Shown here in pieces: positions 1-7,790 of a DNA stretch of 38,037 nucleotides. The notes beneath the pieces were generated by a model. It was given only the letters and a program-made list of their open reading frames with translations, searched no databases and was not told where the DNA came from. The position numbers and the translations under genes were made by a program. Positions within the stretch are counted from its first letter, which is position 1. Each line of letters begins with the position of its first letter. Source of the DNA: Candidatus Woesearchaeota archaeon (GTDB lineage Archaea > Nanobdellota > Nanobdellia > Woesearchaeales > GW2011-AR4); the NCBI GenBank assembly GCA_018303655.1, contig JAGVXT010000010.1, positions 1 to 38,037 on the forward strand. The letters are read 5' to 3'.

Positions 1-1
1 A

Positions 2-133
2 CTCAAAAGTAAAATCGAGAAGGGCAAAATTGAAGAGCATCCGGCTTGGGAACAGCTTATTTTCTGGGAAAATTTAAACAAAAGAATCAAGGTGGTTAAT
101 GATTGGATGCAGAAATTACATATCTCAAGCTAA
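2..133 (+). CDS. 3' end of a CDS truncated by the window start; product unknown
   Basis: Open from the window edge in frame 2: LKSKIEKGKIEEHPAWEQLIFWENLNKRIKVVNDWMQKLHISS*. Confidence 0.5.
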   Translation, partial: LKSKIEKGKIEEHPAWEQLIFWENLNKRIKVVNDWMQKLHISS

Positions 134-243
134 AGAATATTGCACTGCAGGAATTTCCAGACATTGTCGCTTCTGTTTCTATTACGAGAGGACCTTTGAA
201 TGTTGCTAAAAGTTTAAGATTGTTTTTTACAGATAACTCATAA
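103..243 (+). CDS. Possible small ORF (TTG start) or frameshifted continuation of the preceding gene
   Basis: LDAEITYLKLKNIALQEFPDIVASVSITRGPLNVAKSLRLFFTDNS*; protein-like composition, overlaps the end of the previous ORF in another frame. Confidence 0.25.
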   Translation: MDAEITYLKLKNIALQEFPDIVASVSITRGPLNVAKSLRLFFTDNS

Positions 244-933
244 AATCGTAGGGCGGATACCCACTTCTTTAGATGTGGGAGGAAGCCCGTCGTCCTCATT
301 CTTGTTTATAGCGAGAGGCACAATCTCGCTTAATGTATTTTGTTTACTTTTGAAAGCACTCTTGAGAATAAACAATCCAGCTTCTGGCTCAACACAATTT
401 CTTAGAATCTTGGTTTTGTCTATCCCATCATATTTTGAAAGGTCAAACCCTTTTAATTCTTGCAACGCTTCGTTTCCAGCATTGTGCATCCTATTAGCTT
501 TTTCTTTTCCATCAATGACAAAATTAGCCCAATAATAGTGCTGCCTATAAACAAATGGCTTAATTAGAGGGTCATAAAAGCTAATCACATTTTCAACACA
601 CCACTTGCCTTCAAAATAGGATTGTAAGAATATTATCTCTTCATACAACTTCATATCTGGAAAGATAGGTTTATTTTGTCATTTTGCAACTGCACTAAAT
701 CTTCTAATCTTAGAATGGCTTGGACATGGGGGACTACTCCATATAAAATCAAATTCTTCAAAATGTTCTTCCAAGTAAGCATGAGCATCACCAACAATAA
801 CTTTATCGTTGGGAAAGTTATCTTGATAGATTTTTGCAATGTCTGGATTAATTTCTACTGCTATCACTTCAATCTCCCCCCCCCAAAGCTTTCGGTTGCC
901 ACCGATTCCAGCATAAAGATTTAGGATTTTCAC
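238..933 (-). pseudogene. C5-cytosine DNA methyltransferase interrupted by one in-frame TGA (679-681)
   Basis: Same-frame pieces: MKILNLYAGIGGNRKLWG (motif I), SSPPCPSHS (PC motif IV), stop, then QNKPIFPDMKLYEEIIFLQ...WCVENV (ENV motif VI). GTG start overlaps the tnpA stop (GTGA). Confidence 0.85.
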
Positions 934-1481
934 GAGAAATCACCTATCTTTAATTGTCCTTTTAAGTTTGGAGGACAATTGTAGATATCGTATTCAAAAA
1001 CGCTTTTACCCATCTGCTCTTGAATGTAGCGTTTGACTTGTTCTTGTGAAACGTGTCCAGCCGAACCACAGTAGTAACCTCTTGCCCATAAAGCGTCAAA
1101 TCCTTTGCCGTAATGGTTTTGATAGCTCAAGTATCGCAGTTCAGGGAAAACTAACCTTAACTGCCTTGCTGTGTTTCCTTTTAGTTTGTGAATTATATCA
1201 CTTGGTCTTATCGTCGGTTTTCCGCTTACAAACAAATGCAAGTGGTTTGGCATAACTTCTAATGCAAGTTCCTGTATGCCAATCTCTTGGCATTGTCCAT
1301 GAATTATTTGTTTTAGCACTTCAATCACTTTTCCTATTAGTATTTCTTTTCTGTATTTGGGTATCCAAATCAAATGATAATTTATGTTGTATTTGCAATG
1401 GAAAGATGTTCTTACCGTTGCTATCTTGCTTTCAATCTTATGCACTTCTGGATTAAAGTGTGGATATATGTTTCTGGTCAT
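930..1481 (-). CDS. tnpA: IS200/IS605-family Y1 HUH transposase TnpA
   Basis: HLIWIPKYRK, HUH motif PNHLHLFV, catalytic-Tyr region YYCGSAGHVSQEQVKRYIQEQ; ATG at 1481 preferred over the track's GTG at 1490. Confidence 0.93.
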   Translation of the reverse strand: MTRNIYPHFNPEVHKIESKIATVRTSFHCKYNINYHLIWIPKYRKEILIGKVIEVLKQIIHGQCQEIGIQELALEVMPNHLHLFVSGKPTIRPSDIIHKLKGNTARQLRLVFPELRYLSYQNHYGKGFDALWARGYYCGSAGHVSQEQVKRYIQEQMGKSVFEYDIYNCPPNLKGQLKIGDFS

Positions 1482-1482
1482 T

Positions 1483-1509
1483 ACAACCACCTCATAACGT
1501 GGTGGTTGT
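1483..1509 (-). promoter_or_regulatory. 9-bp hairpin covering the tnpA Shine-Dalgarno
   Basis: ACAACCACC-TCATAACGT-GGTGGTTGT; the minus-strand SD-like GAGGTGG lies in the stem just upstream of ATG 1481. Confidence 0.65.
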
Positions 1510-1520
1510 TTTGCTTTTGT

Positions 1521-1611
1521 GGGGTTTTCTCGTCAAGCGAACCCTACATTAAATCTTTCGTGTCCATAGACCGAAACGATTTAAGTTAGAGGGTTTGCGT
1601 GAGAAACCCCC
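1521..1611 (-). promoter_or_regulatory. Long imperfect inverted repeat (~43-nt arms) in the tnpA leader
   Basis: GGGGTTTTCTCGTCAAGCGAACCCTACATTAAATCTTTCGTGTC versus reverse complement of the other arm GGGGGTTTCTCACGCAAACCCTCTAACTTAAATCGTTTCGGTC. Confidence 0.7.
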
Positions 1612-1734
1612 AGCTTTAGCTGGATTTATTTTGGGAGTGGGTCATTTTAGTGCTTTAACGAGTGTTTTTGTATTTTTAATAAGGTTTTCTTATCCGCCCA
1701 GAGTAGCGACCCCAAAAATTTTGTATAGCAATGA

Positions 1735-2139
1735 TTAGTTTATAATATCTTCCGTTTTCAACACTTTTACCTTATCCTGCTTCTCAAAATGCCTGTCGTC
1801 TGACCATATTACAGAATCGGCTATGCTTAATGCTGTCGCAATAAAAACAACATCTTCAGGATCAATATGCTCCATTATTTTCTTTGCTTCGTCCCAATTT
1901 TTCTCTATTTCTTCAGTTGGTACTAATTTGATATACTTGAACAAGGTTGCCATTAACTTGTCATATTCATCCTCTGTTAATCCAGATTTTTCCAGAATAT
2001 AATCTTTGTACTTTCTAATTTTGTGTAGGGAAGGTTCTGGAAAGTAAAAGTCAAACTGAGAATTCAAAATTATCTTTCTGGTCGTTGAATCACGAATCAA
2101 GGCAGACAAGATAGCATTTACGTCCAGTATAATTTTCAT
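1735..2139 (-). CDS. PIN-domain (VapC-like) toxin
   Basis: N-terminal LDVNAILSALI; DPEDVVFIATALSIADSVIWSDDRHF acidic motifs; overlaps the antitoxin by 4 bp. Confidence 0.8.
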   Translation of the reverse strand: MKIILDVNAILSALIRDSTTRKIILNSQFDFYFPEPSLHKIRKYKDYILEKSGLTEDEYDKLMATLFKYIKLVPTEEIEKNWDEAKKIMEHIDPEDVVFIATALSIADSVIWSDDRHFEKQDKVKVLKTEDIIN

Positions 2140-2360
2140 CTTTTGTTTAGCTCTTCAAAAACACCTCTGTTTATCTTATGAGAAAGTTCGTCCACATCTG
2201 TCTGCGTCAGCTTGCTTCTCTTAGTTAGCTTGTCCATTACCTCTAAATCTTCAATTTTCTCAGAGATAGATTTCCTAACTACCTCACTCCATCTTATTTC
2301 AGAATGTTTCTTCATTTTCTCATGTAAATCTTCTGGTATGGCTAAAGTTACATTTGGCAT
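2136..2360 (-). CDS. VapB-like antitoxin
   Basis: MPNVTLAIPEDLHEKMKKHSEIRWSEVVRKSI; ATG at 2360 follows SD AGGTGAT; TATA TTTATATAT at ~2394-2402. Confidence 0.7.
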   Translation of the reverse strand: MPNVTLAIPEDLHEKMKKHSEIRWSEVVRKSISEKIEDLEVMDKLTKRSKLTQTDVDELSHKINRGVFEELNKR

Positions 2361-2415
2361 TTTCATCACCTTATGTGGTTTAATGTGATTACACATATAT
2401 AAATCTTTCTATCGT

Positions 2416-2457
2416 TGGGTGGGTGGTGGGGAGAGTGGTGGAGGGTGGATTGATTTT
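2416..2457 (-). repeat. Dispersed repeat, copy 1 (G-rich on + strand, quadruplex-prone)
   Basis: TGGGTGGGTGGTGGGGAGAGTGGTGGAGGGTGGATTGATTTT. Confidence 0.65.
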
Positions 2458-2725
2458 TTTGAGTTTAATGCGTTTTTCGTTATTGGATGTGCAATTCATT
2501 GAAAAACATCAAGTTTTACACATAAAAGCCTACTTCCAGCACCAAAGTTTAATGTTTCAATGTAATAAATCTCTCAAACCCCCTTATCCGTTGGTCATTC
2601 TTAGTCTTGGTAAAGACAATTTTAATATAAAGGCACAAAAAATGTTCGCCTAATAGTCATTAAAAGAAGTTAGTAATAATCTAATAACGAACATTTATAT
2701 ATTTCTTATACTAAAAAAGTAAGTT

Positions 2726-3244
2726 ATGGTGATTAAAAATATAAAAAAATATCCAAACCCTAACCCAAATGGTCGATTTTTAATTGATTGTCTTGGCTGT
2801 AAGGAAAGAAAGGAGCATCACGCAAAGGGTTACTGCTATAAATGCTACAAGAAGTTGGCATGGAGAAGCAAAGAAATAAAATGTAAAAGTTGTGGTAGGA
2901 CAAGACCACATAAGGCTTTTGGATTGTGTGCCGGGTGCCATGTAAGATTGCATCATTATGATTTAACTAAGCGTGCAAATGCTAAGAAATGGTATAATAT
3001 AAGCCTGGAAAAATTAAGGGATATAACTAAAGTGTGTGCTGGGTGCGGATTTGATAAGCTTATTACTTTGCATCATTTAGATGGCAACAGAGAAAATAAC
3101 GACGATAAAAATCTAGTAGGATTATGTCCAAATTGCCATAAGATGATTCATACTTATCAGTATTATGAATATATCAGAGATATTTTAAAAAGTAAGGGTT
3201 ATGACACAACAAAAGTTCACCCTACAAACTATGTAAAAAGGTGA
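2726..3244 (+). CDS. Multi-zinc-finger HNH endonuclease-like protein
   Basis: CLGC..CYKC, CKSC..CAGC and CAGC..CPNC pairs; LHHLDGNRENNDDKNLVGLCPNCHKMIH matches the HNH layout. Confidence 0.75.
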   Translation: MVIKNIKKYPNPNPNGRFLIDCLGCKERKEHHAKGYCYKCYKKLAWRSKEIKCKSCGRTRPHKAFGLCAGCHVRLHHYDLTKRANAKKWYNISLEKLRDITKVCAGCGFDKLITLHHLDGNRENNDDKNLVGLCPNCHKMIHTYQYYEYIRDILKSKGYDTTKVHPTNYVKR

Positions 3245-3248
3245 AAAA

Positions 3249-4064
3249 ATGCTTGACAAGCTGAAAACAGAGCTAGAAATAAGAGGCTTTAGCAAAAGGA
3301 CAGTTGACACTTACATTTTCCACAACAGAAAATTCTTGGATTTTGCGAAGAAAGAGCCGAATGCTGTGGCTGAAGATGATGCAAAGCGCTACATTGCTTA
3401 TTTAATGTCAAACAAAAAATACAGGCCCAGCAGCATAAATCTTGCCTTAAGCTCTCTCAAGTTCTTTTACAATGAAATCTTGCAAAATAGGGCATTTAAT
3501 GCAGTCAAGGCGCCAAAGCTTGAGAAAAAGCTTCCTACAGTGCTGACAAAAGAGGAAGTAAAAAAACTCCTGAATGCAGCTGAAAATCCAAAGCACAGGC
3601 TTTTGATTGAGTTTATGTACTCCTCTGGATTAAGGGTGAGCGAATGCGTCAGCCTGAAGACTGATGATCTTGACTTGGGAGAAAAAATCGGCAAAATAAA
3701 GCACGGCAAAGGCAACAAGGAAAGGTACATTATTTTGTCAGACAACTTGATCCTGCATTTAAACGAATACTTAAAGAACAAAAAAGACATCACTTCTTAT
3801 ATTTTTTCCGTCAAAAATCGTCCAATAACAACAAGGCAGGCCCAAAAGGTTGTAAAAGAAGCTGCTAAAAGAGCCGGCATCAAAAAAAGAGTATTTTGCC
3901 ATGCATTAAGGAGCAGCTTTGCAACACATCTTCTTGAAGCCGGAACAGATATAAGAATAATACAGGAGCTTCTTGGCCACTCAAATTTGTCAACAACCCA
4001 GATTTATACAAAAGTATCAACACAGCAGTTAAAGAAGGTGAAAAGTCCGTTGGATACTCTGTGA
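3249..4064 (+). CDS. xerA: Tyrosine recombinase, XerA/XerC/D-like
   Basis: SSGLRVSE (R), KHGKGNKER (K), HALRSSFATH, LLGHSNLSTTQIYTKV (H, Tyr). Confidence 0.92.
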   Translation: MLDKLKTELEIRGFSKRTVDTYIFHNRKFLDFAKKEPNAVAEDDAKRYIAYLMSNKKYRPSSINLALSSLKFFYNEILQNRAFNAVKAPKLEKKLPTVLTKEEVKKLLNAAENPKHRLLIEFMYSSGLRVSECVSLKTDDLDLGEKIGKIKHGKGNKERYIILSDNLILHLNEYLKNKKDITSYIFSVKNRPITTRQAQKVVKEAAKRAGIKKRVFCHALRSSFATHLLEAGTDIRIIQELLGHSNLSTTQIYTKVSTQQLKKVKSPLDTL

Positions 4065-4093
4065 TTAAAACTTTTAATCAAATCCTAAAAATA

Positions 4094-4636
4094 TTAAATG
4101 AATTCGTGCAAGCTTAGCTGCAATATGTTTTCCTTTGCCTGCAATGTCTTGAATTCAGGGTCAAGCCTCAGATAAGGCTTTGAATTAAGGTATCTTTTTA
4201 TTATGGGAACTCCTTTTTCTATTAGCGATGTGACGTAATTACTTGCAAGCTGCTCTGACATATCGAGCTTTTTTGCTATGTCCTCATAAGTAAGGCTGCC
4301 TTTCTCTTCTTCAAGAGTGTAGATGACCAAAAACACTTCCTGCTCTCTTCTGTTGAGCCTTTTAACATCAAAATCCTTGCTTCTTGATACAAAATTGCCC
4401 GAAGTTGACTCAAGATGCATCTGGATTTGGTCAACTCTTTCGCTTAATTTGTCAAGCTTTGCTTCAATCTCGCAAGTGTACTCGTAATTTGCTGCAATCT
4501 CGTTTGTATTTTCATTAATGGACAGGAGATGCTCCTCAAATTCCTGCCTGATTTTTGTGAATTCCTGCCTCAGCTTTTTGCCTTTTAGCCCCAGACTGCT
4601 GCCTCTAAGAAAAAATTTTCCAAAAATGTGATTCAC
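4094..4636 (-). CDS. Coiled-coil / HTH putative DNA-binding protein
   Basis: LNRREQEVFLVIYTLEEEKGSLTYEDIAKKLDMSEQLASNYVTSLIEKG; GTG start at 4636 preferred because the track's N-terminus lies in a palindromic leader. Confidence 0.65.
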   Translation of the reverse strand: MNHIFGKFFLRGSSLGLKGKKLRQEFTKIRQEFEEHLLSINENTNEIAANYEYTCEIEAKLDKLSERVDQIQMHLESTSGNFVSRSKDFDVKRLNRREQEVFLVIYTLEEEKGSLTYEDIAKKLDMSEQLASNYVTSLIEKGVPIIKRYLNSKPYLRLDPEFKTLQAKENILQLSLHEFI

Positions 4637-4652
4637 CCCCAGTCGAATGCGA

Positions 4653-4707
4653 GTGAGCGGTGGAATGCGAAAGCTCGCTTTCGCTCGCCAGCTACCCACT
4701 CGCTCAC
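4653..4707 (-). promoter_or_regulatory. Nested GC-rich palindrome in the leader of the 4094-4636 gene
   Basis: Outer GTGAGCG-GTGG / CCAC-T-CGCTCAC, inner GCGAAAG-CTCG-CTTTCGC. Confidence 0.65.
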
Positions 4708-4760
4708 AACTCACTTTTAGGGAAAGGGAGTGGTTTATATTGATTTCTATTTTGCAATTG

Positions 4761-5420
4761 CTATATTCTTTTTATTGCTTTTGAGATGTAATGCTTCTCC
4801 TTGCCTTGTTTTACAACCCCAATCTCGTCCAGTTCCTCTATCTCTTCCAGCAGCCTGTAAAATGAGCTTTTGGAGCAGAAATTCTGCTCGTCAACAACAA
4901 TTTCCTTGAGCTGCAAAGCCGATATTCTTTCGTATTTTCTGATGTATGAAAGTATAACACTTTTTACATATTCTTTTGAGTTTCTTGTCAGCTTTCTCAT
5001 TATTTTTTCCTTTATTGACATCTTCTTTTGCTCCAGCATTTCCAGCCTTTTTTCTATGTAGGACATGTCATGATGAACCTCTTTATGCACAGGCTGAGCA
5101 ACACTTCTTTCAGCCTGGGTCGCATGCTTGCGCGCCAATTCATCTATCTTGTAATTCAACTCGCTTATCTTTGCCATGATGCTTTCAAACGAGTAATAAT
5201 CGTCGATAATGCGCCTGATGTCTTCCCTTGTTTTGGGCATGTAGGAAAGCTCCAGCTGAAGCCTTTTTATCAGCTGCTCCTGCTCCATTCCCCTCCTGTA
5301 GAAGTAGTTCATCCACTGAAAAATGCCAGTTGTGTCCCTTTTTACATTCTCAAACGATTTTTTAAGCAGATCATTCATCTGACTAATCTTTTTTTCAGTA
5401 TTGTCTTTTTTCCAGAACAT
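4761..5420 (-). CDS. Coiled-coil plus winged-helix-like protein of unknown function
   Basis: Heptad-like central region; C-terminal HTH-like SALQLKEIVVDEQNFCSKSSFYRLLEEIEELDEIGVVKQG; TATA TTTATATAA on the minus strand at ~5442-5451. Confidence 0.6.
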   Translation of the reverse strand: MFWKKDNTEKKISQMNDLLKKSFENVKRDTTGIFQWMNYFYRRGMEQEQLIKRLQLELSYMPKTREDIRRIIDDYYSFESIMAKISELNYKIDELARKHATQAERSVAQPVHKEVHHDMSYIEKRLEMLEQKKMSIKEKIMRKLTRNSKEYVKSVILSYIRKYERISALQLKEIVVDEQNFCSKSSFYRLLEEIEELDEIGVVKQGKEKHYISKAIKRI

Positions 5421-5462
5421 AATTATTATTTACAGTCCCAATTATATAAATCTTTTTATTTC

Positions 5463-5583
5463 TGGGAATAATTTGGGATTATAATGGGACTAAATTGGGA
5501 TTAATTATAGACGATAAATTTATGAATTTGAGACTATTTTAGGATAATATTGGGAATATGATAGGACTCTTTATGAACTGACA
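5463..5583. repeat. Degenerate 11-bp tandem array, consensus TGGGAnTAAWT
   Basis: tgggaataatt|tgggattataa|tgggactaaat|tgggattaatt|atagacgataa|atttatgaatt|tgagactattt|taggataatat|tgggaatatga|taggactcttt|atgaactgaca. Confidence 0.75.
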
Positions 5584-5703
5584 AGATTGGATAATGCAAT
5601 GGCTAAAATTTGATAAAATTAAAATAAAAGATGTCGTTTGGAATTTTGGAACAGGCAGTGCAGGGAGTTTTTTAGCAAGTTAAATAAACAAGAAGATGAC
5701 CAA

Positions 5704-5820
5704 TTTTACTCATAAAAGGTGAGACTGGAAGCTAAATGAGAATAGGGCGTATATAATCTGTTTTCCATATTGAAAAAATATAAATAACAGAAGTTTACTC
5801 ATGGAAAGTGAGACATGGAA
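5704..5820 (+). repeat. Two direct copies of TTTACTCATrrAArGTGAGAC, 89 bp apart
   Basis: ttttactcataaaaggtgagactggaa (5704) and gtttactcatggaaagtgagacatggaa (5793). Confidence 0.6.
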
Positions 5821-5892
5821 AACAAGCAGTGAGTTGGTGAGCGAACGAACCTCGCATCTCATTGAGCTTTCCTCGCATGCAGGTAGTTAAAA

Positions 5893-6522
5893 ATGGCTAA
5901 AAATATGTCAAAATCAAGGCTGGCAATAGCTTTATCTGGCTTAAAGGGCTTTTACGAGCCAAAAGTGAGGCAGGAGCAGTACTTGATGGACAGCGAGATA
6001 GGAGCTTCTGTGCTTTGGAATGCCTGCCTTTTTGGGGATATAGAAGGAAAAGTGATAACTGACCTAGGATGTGGCACAGGAATGCTTGGAATAGGGGCGC
6101 TATTGCTAGGAGCTAATAGGGTGATTTTTGTGGATTCTGATGAAAAAGCGCTGGAAACAGCTAAAAACAATGTTTCAAAGGTGGAAAGTGAGGGTTACAG
6201 CCTTGGTAAGTCAGAGTTCATTTGCAAGGATATTGGAAAGCTTGAGTTAAAGGCGGATGTGGTGCTTCAAAATCCGCCTTTTGGGACAAAGATGAGGCAT
6301 AACGATATTTTTTTTCTGGAAAAGGCCTTAAAAACAGCCCCTGTTGCATACTCCTTCCACAAAAGTGAGACTAAAGCCTTTTTGGAGCGGTTTTCCGCCA
6401 AAATAAATGCCAAAATCACCCATGTTTGGGCCTTCAAATTTCCCCTGAAGGCAACTTTCTCATTTCATCGACGGAAAATTCACAGGATAAATGTAAGCTG
6501 CTTCAGGTTTGAGCAAAAATGA
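5893..6522 (+). CDS. METTL5-like class I SAM-dependent RNA/DNA methyltransferase
   Basis: DLGCGTGMLGIGALLLGA; VVLQNPPFGTKMRHNDIFFLEKAL. Confidence 0.85.
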   Translation: MAKNMSKSRLAIALSGLKGFYEPKVRQEQYLMDSEIGASVLWNACLFGDIEGKVITDLGCGTGMLGIGALLLGANRVIFVDSDEKALETAKNNVSKVESEGYSLGKSEFICKDIGKLELKADVVLQNPPFGTKMRHNDIFFLEKALKTAPVAYSFHKSETKAFLERFSAKINAKITHVWAFKFPLKATFSFHRRKIHRINVSCFRFEQK

Positions 6523-6601
6523 TTGGTTTATCGACGATAAAATAAAGGTTGTAATTATCAAAACATTTTTAAATAAAGTTCAATTTCTAGACAGCTTAAG
6601 A

Positions 6602-6880
6602 ATGGAAATCAAAATTCTCGACGATAAAAAAAACAAGCTAATGATTGAGGTGAAGGGCACTGACCACACATTGTGCAATGCAATAAAAACAGAGCTTTGG
6701 AATGACAAGCATGTAAAGATTGCCACGTACAGCATAAGGCACCCTCAAATCAGCGTGCCCCAGATTATTGTTGAAACTGACGGGGAGGAAAGCCCCAGGA
6801 ATGCATTGATCAATGCTATCCAGCGCCTGCAGAAAAACAATGCAAGATTCAAAAAAGAATTTGCCTCTGCAATCAGATAA
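6602..6880 (+). CDS. rpo11: DNA-directed RNA polymerase subunit L (Rpo11)
   Basis: GTDHTLCNAIKTELWNDKHVKIATYSIRHPQISVPQIIVETDGEESPRNAL; internal ATG at 6602 matches the family N-terminus. Confidence 0.92.
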   Translation: MEIKILDDKKNKLMIEVKGTDHTLCNAIKTELWNDKHVKIATYSIRHPQISVPQIIVETDGEESPRNALINAIQRLQKNNARFKKEFASAIR

Positions 6881-6982
6881 TCTTTTTCTTTCTGAAAGTT
6901 CGTATAATTTCAAAATTATATATGAAAATAATTCTAAAAAGCAATCAAAAGGCTTATAAATTCATAGTGCCTAACTATTTCA

Positions 6983-7483
6983 ATGGCATTCTTTAGGATA
7001 AAAAAAATAAAGGGAAAAGAGTACGCTTATATTGTGGAAAATGAGTGGAAAAAAAAAGGCAGCAGGCAGAAGGTCATGGGTTATTTAGGCAGGGTTTACC
7101 GCTTTAGTTTGATGAATGACGTCGGTTTTTTAGAGCATTTGAAAATTGACAACATTGAAAACTATGTCAATAATAATGACGCATTCAAAATAATGAGCCA
7201 CTTGATTGAGTGGGAGCTTTACAGGTTTAATATCAACAAAAATGAATTTTTAATAGACTTAAGCAATAAAAAAATACAAAAAAAGGATAAAAACATTGCT
7301 TTTTTCATCAATGAGGGCTTTATGTGCAGCCTCGCCTTGAAAAATCTGCTTGAATTCAAGCCTGAAGGGGATGAGCAGGCTGATGCATACCGATTGGCAA
7401 GGGCATTTGTCGAAGCAGGCATAAAAGTGCCGCAGGAAATTTTTATATGCATATTTGGAAAGTTATATAAAAAGATGGAATAA
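6983..7483 (+). CDS. Hypothetical protein
   Basis: 166-aa ORF with TATA-like sequence upstream. Confidence 0.55.
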   Translation: MAFFRIKKIKGKEYAYIVENEWKKKGSRQKVMGYLGRVYRFSLMNDVGFLEHLKIDNIENYVNNNDAFKIMSHLIEWELYRFNINKNEFLIDLSNKKIQKKDKNIAFFINEGFMCSLALKNLLEFKPEGDEQADAYRLARAFVEAGIKVPQEIFICIFGKLYKKME

Positions 7484-7493
7484 TGATTTAATC

Positions 7494-7727
7494 ATGGTAA
7501 AACTTATAGGGGTGCTTTTGATTGTAAGCAGCCTGCTCTCGATAATTTCATGGACTTATGTTGATGCAAGATATGGCAATAGCCCGCAGATTGCAGGAAA
7601 TGTTGTGTCAAACATATTAACACAACCAAAAATTGAGCTTGGCTTTGCTGATTATTTTGAAGGAATTGCCCTTTCATACTCCATTATCAGCCTGATTATG
7701 GGGATTGTTTTTTTGTTCAGAGTTTGA
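7494..7727 (+). CDS. Small membrane protein
   Basis: Two hydrophobic segments: LIGVLLIVSSLLSIISW and IALSYSIISLIMGIVFLFRV. Confidence 0.5.
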   Translation: MVKLIGVLLIVSSLLSIISWTYVDARYGNSPQIAGNVVSNILTQPKIELGFADYFEGIALSYSIISLIMGIVFLFRV

Positions 7728-7790
7728 TAATTCTTTTTAATATTAAAATATTAGTATTATATTTAGAAATATAAAGAAAAATTTAAATAG

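Larger units (their letters stand above)
240..1640 (-). mobile_element. Putative IS200/IS605-type element: TnpA plus methylase between two TAAA-loop end hairpins (boundaries approximate)
   Basis: Minus-strand hairpins CCAGC-TAAA-GCTGG upstream of tnpA (~1610-1623) and CCCACaTC-TAAA-GAaGTGGG downstream (~260-279). Confidence 0.55.

Noticed and set aside
679-681. TGA in the methylase as selenocysteine or reassigned sense codon
   Set aside because: No SECIS-like evidence examined supports it, the site is not a known Sec position, and many neighbouring genes use TGA as stop.
248-1700. GGGCGGATA (250) and TATCCGCCC (1692) as terminal inverted repeats of the IS
   Set aside because: IS200/IS605 elements lack TIRs, and a 9-bp match in such windows could be chance.
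2423-2653. 76-aa ORF over the G-rich repeat
   Set aside because: N-terminus is translation of the repeat, no SD or family resemblance; treated as non-coding.
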